Part shown: positions 1-7,496 of the stretch, in pieces | Numbering within the stretch: the stretch's first letter is position 1 | Layout of the letters: each line of letters opens with the position of its first letter | Assembly (NCBI RefSeq): GCF_934294775.1 | Contig: NZ_CAKRAH010000018.1 | Coordinates: 1-52,422 of the forward strand | Direction: 5' to 3' | From: an uncultured Dorea sp. | GTDB taxonomy: Bacteria; Bacillota; Clostridia; Lachnospirales; Lachnospiraceae | DNA: 52,422 nucleotides | The notes under the pieces: model-generated | Databases searched by the model: none | What the model was told of the DNA's origin: nothing | What the model saw: the letters and a program-made list of their open reading frames with translations, nothing else | Translations under genes and position numbers: made by a program

Positions 1-1
1 T

Positions 2-76
2 GCACAGATCGTAAGATGCCATACAAGCAGCGGAAATGCTTTAAATGAGATTCTGCAGAATGCCTGTACAGCATAG
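2..76 (+). CDS. 3' end of an unidentified gene (partial)
   Basis: The frame beginning at base 2 is open for 24 codons to a TAG at 74-76, while the other two forward frames close earlier. The peptide end reads ...HTSSGNALNEILQNACTA. It is followed by a terminator hairpin at 161-201, as expected for the end of a transcription unit. The fragment is too short to name. It could also be chance open frame. Confidence 0.35.
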   Translation, partial: AQIVRCHTSSGNALNEILQNACTA

Positions 77-160
77 GCGTCTGGGGGAGTCATTCCGCAT
101 TAGATAAAGCTGTATAAAATTCCATAAGCTGATAATAGTAAAAATCATATAAAAAGAAAG

Positions 161-201
161 AAAAGACTAGGAGATGAGTAGGGTACATTTCCTGGTCTTT
201 T
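161..201 (+). terminator. Rho-independent-type hairpin
   Basis: A 16-bp stem (161-176 with 186-201, some G-U pairs) has A-rich left and T-rich right ends, AAAAGAC...GTCTTTT, with a 9-nt loop. It separates the partial gene at the left edge from the transporter gene that starts at 409. Confidence 0.65.
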
Positions 202-337
202 CTTATGGATACCTAAGTATGAAAGAGAAGCTGACAGTGTCAGGTTTTCTGTATGCTATGATATCTGAAGTTATTAAGAACGAGAATTGAAAGTTTTCTT
301 GATCTATTTTAACATCAGAATTACATAATGATAGTCC

Positions 338-367
338 TTGCGTTCGGTCGACAATATGCGATATAAT
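338..367 (+). promoter_or_regulatory. Possible promoter of the NSS transporter gene
   Basis: A perfect TATAAT lies at 362-367, 42 bases before the start codon. The best upstream hexamer, TTGCGT at 338-343 with an 18-base spacer, matches the -35 consensus poorly. The -10 box is convincing and the -35 is not. Confidence 0.4.
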
Positions 368-408
368 ATACAACGCTTGACTTAAAAAAGTAAGGAGAGG
401 TTTATGGA

Positions 409-1884
409 ATGAAGAGAGAGACATTTGGATCAAGACTGGGCTTCATCCTTGTATCCGCAGGATGTGCTGTTGGTATCGGAAATGTGTGGAAATTCCCATA
501 TATGTGTGGACAGTTTGGTGGAGCTGCATTTATTCTGATATATCTGGTATTCCTTCTGATCATGGGAATTCCGGTTATGGTCTGTGAATTTGGTGTCGGA
601 CGTGCGAGCAGACACAGTGTTGCCGCTGCATATGAGACACTGGAACCCCAGGGAACAAAGTGGCATATTACAAAATGGATCGGTATCATTGGATGTTATT
701 TTCTGATGATGTTCTATACTACGGTTGGTGGTTGGATGCTGTATTATTGTGTCAGAAGTTTCAGAGGCGATTTCGTAGGAGCTGATATGGAGACTGTCTC
801 GGCAGGATTTAGTGATATGCTTGGCAATATGCCGCTTATGACATTCTGGACGATTCTGATTTGTATCATCGGATTCGGTGTATGTGCATTTGGTATCCAG
901 AAAGGTATTGAGAAAGTATCAAAATTCATGATGACAGCGCTTCTGCTGATTATGATCGTACTTGCAATTCATTCGGTGATGTTAAAAGGTGCCGGAGCAG
1001 GAATCCGTTTCTATCTGATCCCTGATTTTAAACAGATGGCAGAAATCGGAATTGGAAATGTAATCTTTGGAGCGATGAGCCAGGCATTCTTTACATTATC
1101 AATTGGTATCGGAGCTATGTTGATCTTCGGAAGTTATATAGGAAAAGACCAGAGATTATTCGGGGAGGCCGTGAATATTACGGTGTTGGACACACTTGTT
1201 GCATTGATGGCAGGATTCATTATCATCCCTGCATGTTTTGCATATGGAATCGAGCCGGGGGCAGGACCGAGCCTTATATTTATTACGATCCCGAATATCT
1301 TCGCACAGGTAGCAGGTGGACGGGTATGGGGAGGATTATTCTTCCTGTTCTTAAGTTTTGCTGCATTTACCACGCTGGTTGCGGTATTTGAAAATATTAT
1401 TTCTTTTGATATGGATTTATTCGGATGGTCAAGAAAGAAGAGTACACTGGTAAGTCTGATTCTGATTATTATCTTAAGTATGCCTTGTGTCATGGGATTC
1501 AATGTATTAGCTGGCTTCGCACCGCTTGGAGAAGGGTCAACGATCATGGATCTGGAAGACTTCATCGTATCGAATAACCTGCTTCCACTTGGAAGTCTGG
1601 GATATGTACTGTTCTGTACGAAGAAGAACGGATGGGGATGGAGTAATTTCCTTCACGAGATCAACCAGGGAGAAGGATGGAAGTTCCCGGCAGGAATTAA
1701 GGGATATATGTCATATGGACTTCCGCTTCTGATCGTTATCATTTATCTGAAAGGATATTATGATAAGTTCCAGCCGATGGGAACGAAGGCACTGGTCGGA
1801 TGGATGATCGTGGCAATCTTGTTCCTTGCATTTGTAATTGGATGTTCCTGTGGAAAAAGCAACACTGAAAAAGTGGATAAGTAA
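409..1884 (+). CDS. Sodium-dependent transporter, NSS (SNF) family
   Basis: This is a 491-residue polytopic membrane protein that should import an amino acid with Na+. The first helix carries the family hallmark AVGIGNVWKFPY (about residues 20-31), the unwound segment that binds Na+ and substrate in LeuT-type carriers. The next helices, including GIPVMVCEFGVGRASR, also fit bacterial LeuT/MhsT/TnaT relatives. Eleven or twelve hydrophobic segments are visible and the length is usual for the bacterial branch. ATG 409 follows AAGGAGAGG at 392-400; an out-of-frame ATG at 404 ends after two codons. The gene stands alone between two terminators. Substrate cannot be read from sequence; hydrophobic amino acids are common for the family. 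Confidence 0.93.
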   Translation: MKRETFGSRLGFILVSAGCAVGIGNVWKFPYMCGQFGGAAFILIYLVFLLIMGIPVMVCEFGVGRASRHSVAAAYETLEPQGTKWHITKWIGIIGCYFLMMFYTTVGGWMLYYCVRSFRGDFVGADMETVSAGFSDMLGNMPLMTFWTILICIIGFGVCAFGIQKGIEKVSKFMMTALLLIMIVLAIHSVMLKGAGAGIRFYLIPDFKQMAEIGIGNVIFGAMSQAFFTLSIGIGAMLIFGSYIGKDQRLFGEAVNITVLDTLVALMAGFIIIPACFAYGIEPGAGPSLIFITIPNIFAQVAGGRVWGGLFFLFLSFAAFTTLVAVFENIISFDMDLFGWSRKKSTLVSLILIIILSMPCVMGFNVLAGFAPLGEGSTIMDLEDFIVSNNLLPLGSLGYVLFCTKKNGWGWSNFLHEINQGEGWKFPAGIKGYMSYGLPLLIVIIYLKGYYDKFQPMGTKALVGWMIVAILFLAFVIGCSCGKSNTEKVDK

Positions 1885-1907
1885 AGTGAAAAAGTAAAAA
1901 GATGTGG

Positions 1908-1956
1908 AAAAAAGGATAAATTCTTTCAAAGCTACGGAAAGAATTTATCCTTTTTT
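1908..1956. terminator. Bidirectional terminator
   Basis: A perfect 20-bp inverted repeat (1908-1927 and 1937-1956) with a 9-nt loop has A-tract and T-tract ends. It serves the transporter gene on the plus strand and the ECF gene ending at 1980 on the minus strand. Confidence 0.93.
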
Positions 1957-1979
1957 GTTATTAAAAAAATCTTATCTAA

Positions 1980-2504
1980 CTATTTTGATTCGTAAGCTGC
2001 CTGACGAACATCTGGAATTGCAATCAGTACTGGATATAATACAGCAGAGATTACAAGTCCGCCGATTCCCTGGATGATATTAGCTGGAATACTTGCAGCG
2101 GCACCGCTTCCATACAGGAAGAACTCACAGATGAAGTAACCTCCGGCAACGAATACGATGTCTGTAATTCCGCCGAGGATGACTGCGAGATAACGGTTCT
2201 TACCGGAATGACTCATCTTCTGATAGATCAGACCAGATACAAGTGCAACCAGTCCTTTGATTACGAATGTGATTGGTACATATACGAAGTATCCACCGAT
2301 CAGATCGGAAAGTGCAGAACCGATACCTGCTGCCAGAAGTCCATAACCAGGACCAAGAACAACACCGGACAGGATAACAATCGCATCACCCGGATGGATA
2401 TATCCGCCGGTTCCAGGTGTCGGAATACGGATCGACATAGTTGCAACACATGCAAGAGCAGCGAATAACGCTGTCATAACGATTTTCTTTAAATTGGAAT
2501 TCAT
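1980..2504 (-). CDS. ECF transporter S component (substrate-binding membrane subunit)
   Basis: The 174-residue protein has about six hydrophobic segments and resembles substrate-capture S subunits of energy-coupling-factor vitamin importers. Typical features are an N-terminal positively charged helix (NLKKIVMTALFAALACV), the segment YIHPGDAIVILSGVVLGP after helix 1, and small-residue helices such as LLAAGIGSALSDLIGGY. It works with the shared EcfA/A'/T module, which is not in this window, so it belongs to the solitary group II type. AGAGGGG lies upstream of the ATG. A promoter is visible at 2617-2644, but I see no riboswitch in the leader. The vitamin cannot be assigned; pyridoxine- or pyrimidine-type S components look most alike to me, and that is a guess. 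Confidence 0.82.
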   Translation of the reverse strand: MNSNLKKIVMTALFAALACVATMSIRIPTPGTGGYIHPGDAIVILSGVVLGPGYGLLAAGIGSALSDLIGGYFVYVPITFVIKGLVALVSGLIYQKMSHSGKNRYLAVILGGITDIVFVAGGYFICEFFLYGSGAAASIPANIIQGIGGLVISAVLYPVLIAIPDVRQAAYESK

Positions 2505-2526
2505 AAAGTAACCCCTCTTTCTCTCT

Positions 2527-2549
2527 TTGTAATTGTCATTACTTTACAA
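2527..2549. repeat. Inverted repeat in the ECF gene leader
   Basis: TTGTAA and TTACAA are separated by 11 bases, 23 bases upstream of the ECF start codon and downstream of its predicted promoter. It may be an operator for vitamin-dependent repression. The spacing is shorter than in BirA-type sites, so no regulator is named. Confidence 0.35.
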
Positions 2550-2616
2550 TAGCAGTGGCATGAGATAAAGAGCCAGTTATATAAAAATAAGGCAGACCAC
2601 TTATTAAATACGCTTT

Positions 2617-2644
2617 ATAATATGTCTGAAACTTATTCTGGCAA
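2617..2644 (-). promoter_or_regulatory. Predicted promoter of the ECF S-component gene
   Basis: Reading the minus strand, TTGCCA (2644-2639) and TATTAT (2622-2617) are separated by 16 bases. Each matches its consensus at five of six positions. The leader to the start codon is about 105 bases. Confidence 0.5.
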
Positions 2645-2671
2645 TCGATATGCGAAAGCATTTTCAGACAC
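2623..2671. repeat. Short repeat with 9-bp inverted ends, related to the 28.9-kb element
   Basis: TGTCTGAAA (from 2623) and TTTCAGACA (ending 2670) form perfect 9-bp inverted ends. The right part, AAAGCATTTTCAGACAC (2655-2671), closely matches segments at 12674-12692 and, inverted, 28917-28936. It sits where the 5' part of the neighbouring epimerase gene should be. Confidence 0.45.
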
Positions 2672-2713
2672 GTTTTACAGCTGTGGAAAAACAGGGACGG
2701 AAAGAATCTTACG

Positions 2714-3439
2714 ATGCCAAGACACGGTATCGTAAGAAAACGTGAATTTGAATGTGTAGAGCAGACAAAAGACCAGATTACATTTGCAATCAAAAGTAAT
2801 GAAGAGATGGAAGAAGCATTTCCATATCCTTTCGAGCTTCAGATCCAGTATACATTATGCGGCAGCAGGATCCGTGTGGAATATATTGTAAAAAATACTG
2901 GAGATGAGACTATGCCATTCCAGATTGGCGGACATCCGGGATTCAACTGTACGGTATTTGATGGGGAGTCTTATGATGATTATTGGATTGAATTTGAAGA
3001 AGAAGAGACCATAAGTGTTCCAGAGCCGGTTACGGAGACGGGACTGATTAATGTAGACAACAGAACACCATTATTAAACGGAGAAAGAAGACTTCAGTTA
3101 ACACATGAGATGTTCCACAAAGATGCAGTGATCCTGGATCAGTTAAAGTCAAAGAGCTTAAGTCTTTATTCTGAACGACATGGAAAAGAAATCCGTATGG
3201 AATTCGGAGATTTTCCTTATCTGATCCTCTGGTCAAGTGCAAATGATGGTCCATTTATCGCAATCGAGCCATGGAGCGGATTATCAACATGTAATGATGA
3301 GAGCGACATTTTTGAAGAAAAACGTGGTATACATATGGTAGAACCAGGAGAAGAAAAGAGATATCATTTTGATGTCATGATCCTGGCAGGCTGCGCAAAC
3401 GGTAAGAGTGTGGCAACTGATTTCAGACAGGATATATAG
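2714..3439 (+). CDS. Aldose 1-epimerase (LacX type), N-terminally truncated, possible pseudogene
   Basis: The 241-residue product matches galactose mutarotases of the LacX group, which interconvert alpha and beta anomers of aldoses and normally have about 290 residues. It keeps the conserved His in IGGHPGFNC and the catalytic-type Glu in AIEPWSGLS. The first ATG lies at MPRHGIVRK, a segment normally near residue 60, so the first beta strands are missing. The frame is open upstream to a TGA at 2627-2629 without a start codon; residues such as DGKNLT just before MPRHG look like family remnants. The ribosome site before ATG 2714 is weak. The lost part coincides with a short dispersed repeat at 2623-2671. 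It may be a decayed gene, or start at a non-ATG codon. Confidence 0.75.
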   Translation: MPRHGIVRKREFECVEQTKDQITFAIKSNEEMEEAFPYPFELQIQYTLCGSRIRVEYIVKNTGDETMPFQIGGHPGFNCTVFDGESYDDYWIEFEEEETISVPEPVTETGLINVDNRTPLLNGERRLQLTHEMFHKDAVILDQLKSKSLSLYSERHGKEIRMEFGDFPYLILWSSANDGPFIAIEPWSGLSTCNDESDIFEEKRGIHMVEPGEEKRYHFDVMILAGCANGKSVATDFRQDI

Positions 3440-3472
3440 ATAAAATCTTTCGATACGCCATAAAATTTGTCC

Positions 3473-3501
3473 TGTACTTTTGTAAAAAATCGTGCTATAA
3501 T
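3473..3501 (+). promoter_or_regulatory. Extended -10 promoter of the AGCS symporter gene
   Basis: TGCTATAAT at 3493-3501 is a perfect extended -10 element about 80 bases before the start codon. The -35 region around 3473-3478 is poor, which is tolerated in extended -10 promoters. Confidence 0.55.
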
Positions 3502-3582
3502 TCAACAGTTAAAAACGCGATTTAACGTGGTAAAGCGTTGATATAAAAGCGCGTAGTTACAAAAGGAAAGGACTAGAAGAGA

Positions 3583-4980
3583 ATGTTGGCTACTATTGAA
3601 TCAATTAACAGCGTGGTAAATAACTTTATCTGGGGCGTGCCGGCTATGATCTGTATCATAGGAGTGGGATTATTGTTAAGCGTAAGAACAGGTTTTTTGC
3701 AGATCCGTAAATTCCCATATGCGATGAAGGTAACGATTGGCCGTATGCTTCGGAAAAAAGATGCATCAGACGGAGCACTGACACCATTCCAGGCAGTATG
3801 TACAGCACTGGCTGCTACTGTTGGAACCGGTAATATTGCAGGAGTGGCAGGTGCCATTGCAATCGGAGGACCAGGAGCGGTTTTCTGGATGTGGATTTCG
3901 GCAATCCTTGGAATGTGCACGAAGTTTTCAGAAGTTACACTGGCTGTACATTTCAGAGAGAGAAATGCAGAAGGAGAACTGGTCGGAGGACCAATGTATT
4001 ACATAAAGAATGGCCTGAAAGAGCACTGGAGATGGCTTGCATATCTGTTCGCAGCATTTGGAGTACTGACTGTATTTGGAACGGGTAATGCGACACAGGT
4101 GAATACGATTACGACTGCAATTGATTCGGCTTTATATAATTATGGAATTATCAGTGCAGAGAATTCCGGAACATTGAATCTGGTGATTGGAATTGTTCTT
4201 GCAATACTGATCGGAATGATTCTTCTTGGAGGAATTAAAAGAATCGGTCAGGTAACGGAAAAGCTGGTTCCATTTATGGCAGTGATTTATATTATACTTG
4301 CGCTTGGAGTAGTTGTTTTAAATTATAAAAATATCCCGGTGGTATTTGCATCGATTTTTAAAGGGGCATTTTCGCCGGCATCAGTAACTGGCGGAGCAGT
4401 CGGATCCTTTTTCATGAGTATGAAAAAAGGTGTATCAAGAGGTATCTTTTCCAATGAGGCCGGGCTTGGTACCGGATCCATTGCACATGCATGCGCAGAT
4501 ACAAGAAAACCTGTAAAACAAGGATTCTTTGGTATCTTTGAAGTGTTCGTAGATACAATCGTAATCTGTACGTTGACAGCACTCGTCATTTTATGCAGCG
4601 GGGTATCGATTGGATATGGAGATGTGGCCGGCGCAGAACTTACGATTCAGGGATTCACTTCTACATATGGTAACTGGGTATCCATATTTACAGCGGTTGC
4701 AATGTGTTGTTTTGCGTTCTCTACGATCATCGGATGGGGACTTTATGGAACACGCTGCATCGAGTTCTTATTTGGAAGTCGTGCGAATAAGCCGTTCATG
4801 GTTCTGTATGCGCTTGTAGCAATTGTCGGGGCAACGATGGAACTTGGCCTGATGTGGAATATCGCAGAGACATTCAATGGTCTGATGGTTATCCCGAACC
4901 TGATCGCAGTCTTCCTGTTATCAGGAGTAGTGGTAAAACTTGTGAAAGAGTATTTTGCAGGGGAAGGGAAAGACGCGTAA
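3583..4980 (+). CDS. Alanine/glycine:cation symporter (AGCS family)
   Basis: The 465-residue membrane protein belongs to the Na+/alanine symporter family (AgcS/AlsT). Family marks include VRTGFLQIRKFPYAMK near residue 30, the segment FQAVCTALAATVGTGNIAGV near residues 67-86, which contributes substrate and Na+ ligands, and the later SNEAGLGTGSIAHA motif. About ten to eleven transmembrane helices are visible. The ATG follows AAGGAAAGG with good spacing. Its own extended -10 promoter lies upstream and a strong terminator at 5071-5112 ends the unit, so it is monocistronic. It probably imports alanine or glycine, perhaps glutamine, with Na+. With the NSS gene it makes two Na+-coupled amino-acid carriers within 5 kb. 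Confidence 0.95.
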   Translation: MLATIESINSVVNNFIWGVPAMICIIGVGLLLSVRTGFLQIRKFPYAMKVTIGRMLRKKDASDGALTPFQAVCTALAATVGTGNIAGVAGAIAIGGPGAVFWMWISAILGMCTKFSEVTLAVHFRERNAEGELVGGPMYYIKNGLKEHWRWLAYLFAAFGVLTVFGTGNATQVNTITTAIDSALYNYGIISAENSGTLNLVIGIVLAILIGMILLGGIKRIGQVTEKLVPFMAVIYIILALGVVVLNYKNIPVVFASIFKGAFSPASVTGGAVGSFFMSMKKGVSRGIFSNEAGLGTGSIAHACADTRKPVKQGFFGIFEVFVDTIVICTLTALVILCSGVSIGYGDVAGAELTIQGFTSTYGNWVSIFTAVAMCCFAFSTIIGWGLYGTRCIEFLFGSRANKPFMVLYALVAIVGATMELGLMWNIAETFNGLMVIPNLIAVFLLSGVVVKLVKEYFAGEGKDA

Positions 4981-5070
4981 GGAACTCTGAAAATTAGATT
5001 AGAGTGAAATATAGGGTATTCCACTACCAAAGGCATTGAAATGTGGAATGATAAATCATTAATTTATATG

Positions 5071-5114
5071 AAAGAGCAGAACAATCTTATTTGAAAAATT
5101 GTTCTGCTCTTTTT
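5071..5114. terminator. Bidirectional terminator
   Basis: A perfect 15-bp stem (AAAGAGCAGAACAAT with its complement, 5071-5085 and 5098-5112) encloses a 12-nt loop, with T-tracts on both strands. It lies between the converging symporter and AraC genes and reaches the stop codon of the latter. Confidence 0.92.
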
Positions 5115-6009
5115 ATGCCTGATTTTTCCGGTACTGGCTGGGAGACGTCCCCATATACCGCTTAAAAATCTGCCCATAATATGCAGGAGAAGAAAAACCA
5201 ACCAGACTTGCAATCGTTGTAATATTTTCGCCTTCCAGAAGAAGAGGAAGACTGTTCTGTATCCGGGTGGATAACAGATAATCAAAGATGGTCATCTTCA
5301 TATATTTTTTGAAAAAACGGCAGCATTCACTTTTACAGAGTCCGGCATGTGACGCGATATCTTCAAGACTTACGTCCTCGGAAGCATGTGTCTGGATATA
5401 AGACAGGATGTCGCGGAGCCGCTGCAGATGTTTCTGTGGTTGAGGAGTATCCTGGGACAGCTGCACGTAGTATTGATAAAGTCTGTGCCAGATTTCGCAG
5501 ATTATAATATGAACCCGGAGTTCAAAGTCCGGAGATGTCGGATTTATTTGTGATAGCTTGTATATTTCTTTTATATTTTCTATGATTTCATTCTGCCATG
5601 AAATTTCTGGTTTTAATACAAGAGAAGACCAGAAGTCATTGGAAGTGATAAAGTCAACATATTTGGTCTGCAGAATGCTGTTCTCATATCCGTAGATGAA
5701 TCTGGGGTGAAATGTAATGGAGATGTAATCACAGTCCTGTTCATCGATCATATAGCCGGCATGCAGGGCGTTACTGTTACAGAACATTCCCTGGCCTGCA
5801 TGGACGAGGTAATTCTGGTCATTGACGAGATACTCCATCTGTCCGGATACGAACCAGGTAAGTTCAATCTCCGGATGCCAGTGCCACATGAATGCGTGCT
5901 GCTCGTAAGACTGGATAGCCTCCGGGCTTATGTTGACCGGGAATTTGTAATCGCCGTGCTGTTTTACTTCTTTTCTATTCTTTTCCGTTTGGATCCGGAT
6001 GCCAGACAT
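5113..6009 (-). CDS. AraC family transcriptional regulator
   Basis: The 298-residue protein has an N-terminal cupin-type sensing domain (about residues 30-110, with HAFMWHWHPEIEL and the glycine-rich turn HAGQGMF) and a C-terminal AraC double helix-turn-helix (about 200-298). The second helix-turn-helix ends with the hallmark SLVGFSSPAYYGQIFKRYMGTSPSQYR. AGGAGG lies 8 bases before the ATG. It is transcribed away from galK, and the 167-base gap holds a promoter plus two identical 10-bp repeats. Such regulators usually activate a neighbouring sugar operon, so control of galK-galT by galactose or a related sugar is a reasonable inference. The ligand is not known. Confidence 0.92.
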   Translation of the reverse strand: MSGIRIQTEKNRKEVKQHGDYKFPVNISPEAIQSYEQHAFMWHWHPEIELTWFVSGQMEYLVNDQNYLVHAGQGMFCNSNALHAGYMIDEQDCDYISITFHPRFIYGYENSILQTKYVDFITSNDFWSSLVLKPEISWQNEIIENIKEIYKLSQINPTSPDFELRVHIIICEIWHRLYQYYVQLSQDTPQPQKHLQRLRDILSYIQTHASEDVSLEDIASHAGLCKSECCRFFKKYMKMTIFDYLLSTRIQNSLPLLLEGENITTIASLVGFSSPAYYGQIFKRYMGTSPSQYRKNQA

Positions 6010-6043
6010 ATATCATTCCTCCTGAACAAATAAAAGTACAAAA

Positions 6044-6108
6044 ATCTCAATATTCTTATAAAATATGCCAATATATTTATTGTGAATATCTCAATATCTC
6101 ATTATGAT
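6044..6108 (+). promoter_or_regulatory. galK promoter with paired AraC-like sites
   Basis: TTGTGA (6080-6085) and TATGAT (6103-6108) are 17 bases apart and form a plausible promoter. The sequence ATCTCAATAT occurs twice, at 6044-6053 and 6088-6097, in the same orientation and 44 bases apart, about four helical turns. One copy is inside the promoter spacer and one lies upstream. This arrangement fits binding of an AraC-type dimer; the match to this regulator is inferred. Confidence 0.5.
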
Positions 6109-6176
6109 AATAATAAAGCGATAAGGAAATAAGGTCAATCATAAAATATTCAAAAAATGTAAATTGGAGGCAGAGA

Positions 6177-7346
6177 ATGAAAAAAGAACAGTTAATCGAA
6201 AAATTTGAGGAACTTTACGGAGAAGGCGGGGAGATCCGTACATATTTTGCACCGGGACGTGTGAATCTGATCGGGGAACATACCGATTATAATGGTGGAC
6301 ACGTATTCCCATGTGCACTGACAATGGGAACATGGGCAGTCGTAAGAAACAGAGAAGACAGAAAACTTGGATTCTATTCCCTGAACTTTGAAAAACTTGG
6401 AATTATAGAAAGCAGCCTGGATGAACTGGTGCCAAGTAAGGAAGCCGGATGGACGAACTATCCAAAGGGGGTAATGTGGGCGTTTGAAAAGAGAGGCTAT
6501 GAACTGACACACGGACTGGATATCCTGATCTATGGAAATATCCCGAATGGTTCCGGTCTTTCGTCTTCCGCTTCACTGGAAGTACTGACAGGACTTATGT
6601 TAAAAGAAACATTTGGATTTGAAGAATTGTCTATGATCGATCTTGCACTGATCGGACAGTATTCAGAGAATAATTTTAACGGATGTAACTGCGGAATCAT
6701 GGATCAGTTCGCAAGCGCAATGGGTAAGAAAGATCATGCAATCTTCCTGGATACAAATACACTTAAGTACGAATACGCACCAGTCGTTTTAGAGGATGCA
6801 AAGATTGTCATCATCAACAGTAAGGTAAAACACAGCCTGGTAGATTCTGCATACAATGACAGAAGAAATGAGTGCGAGACAGCATTAAAGGAACTACAGA
6901 AAGTAACAGATATCCAGACTCTTGGTGATCTGACAGAAGAAGAATTCGAGCAGAATAAAGATGCGATCAAAGATCCGGTAAGACAAAAAAGGGCAAAACA
7001 TGCGGTATATGAGAATCAGAGAACGATCCGTGCAGTAGAAGCTCTTCGTAATAATGATGTAGAATTATTTGGAAAACTTATGAATGCATCTCATGAATCA
7101 CTCCGCTATGACTATGAAGTATCTTGTGAGGAAATCGATATTCTTGTTGATCTCGCACAGGCAATGCCGGGAGTTCTGGGATCACGTATCACCGGAGGCG
7201 GATTCGGCGGATGTACTGTCAGCATTGTAAAAGATGAGGCAGTCGATGGATTTATCGAGACCATCGGACAGACATATAAGGAAAAAGTAGGACATGAAGC
7301 AGAATTCTATGTAGTTGAGATCGGTGACGGAGCAAAGATCGTATAA
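6177..7346 (+). CDS. galK: Galactokinase
   Basis: This enzyme phosphorylates alpha-D-galactose with ATP to galactose 1-phosphate, the first committed Leloir step. The 389 residues match the usual length. The GHMP-kinase marks are all present: the galactokinase signature PGRVNLIGEHTDYNGG near residue 27, the ATP loop PNGSGLSSSASLEV near residue 120, and the C-terminal GSRITGGGFGGCTVS motif. ATG follows TTGGAGGC. It is followed after 150 bases by galT and is preceded by the divergent AraC gene. No galE is present in the window, so UDP-galactose epimerisation must be encoded elsewhere. Confidence 0.97.
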   Translation: MKKEQLIEKFEELYGEGGEIRTYFAPGRVNLIGEHTDYNGGHVFPCALTMGTWAVVRNREDRKLGFYSLNFEKLGIIESSLDELVPSKEAGWTNYPKGVMWAFEKRGYELTHGLDILIYGNIPNGSGLSSSASLEVLTGLMLKETFGFEELSMIDLALIGQYSENNFNGCNCGIMDQFASAMGKKDHAIFLDTNTLKYEYAPVVLEDAKIVIINSKVKHSLVDSAYNDRRNECETALKELQKVTDIQTLGDLTEEEFEQNKDAIKDPVRQKRAKHAVYENQRTIRAVEALRNNDVELFGKLMNASHESLRYDYEVSCEEIDILVDLAQAMPGVLGSRITGGGFGGCTVSIVKDEAVDGFIETIGQTYKEKVGHEAEFYVVEIGDGAKIV

Positions 7347-7496
7347 TGTCAGGGGCTAAAAAGCTGTTTGTGTATGCACGATAAAGCATTCATCCTTGGA
7401 GTGGAGGAGCTTTGGTGCAATCTATGGCATGAAATGAAAACTATATTTGAACTCAGATATCATATATATAAAGATAGATCAGGAAGGAACTTAAAC

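Noticed and set aside
2505..2620. Vitamin riboswitch (thiamine, preQ1, cobalamin or FMN) before the ECF S component
   Set aside because: None of the conserved core sequences is visible in the short leader.
3411..3440. Another copy of the TTTCAGACA repeat at the end of the epimerase gene (TTTCAGACAGG)
   Set aside because: Only nine bases match and they are in coding sequence; the flanks are unrelated, so it is probably chance.
7368..7496. N-terminal extension of galT (43 codons)
   Set aside because: No ribosome site or homology; ATG 7497 has AGGAAGG and gives the usual class II GalT length.
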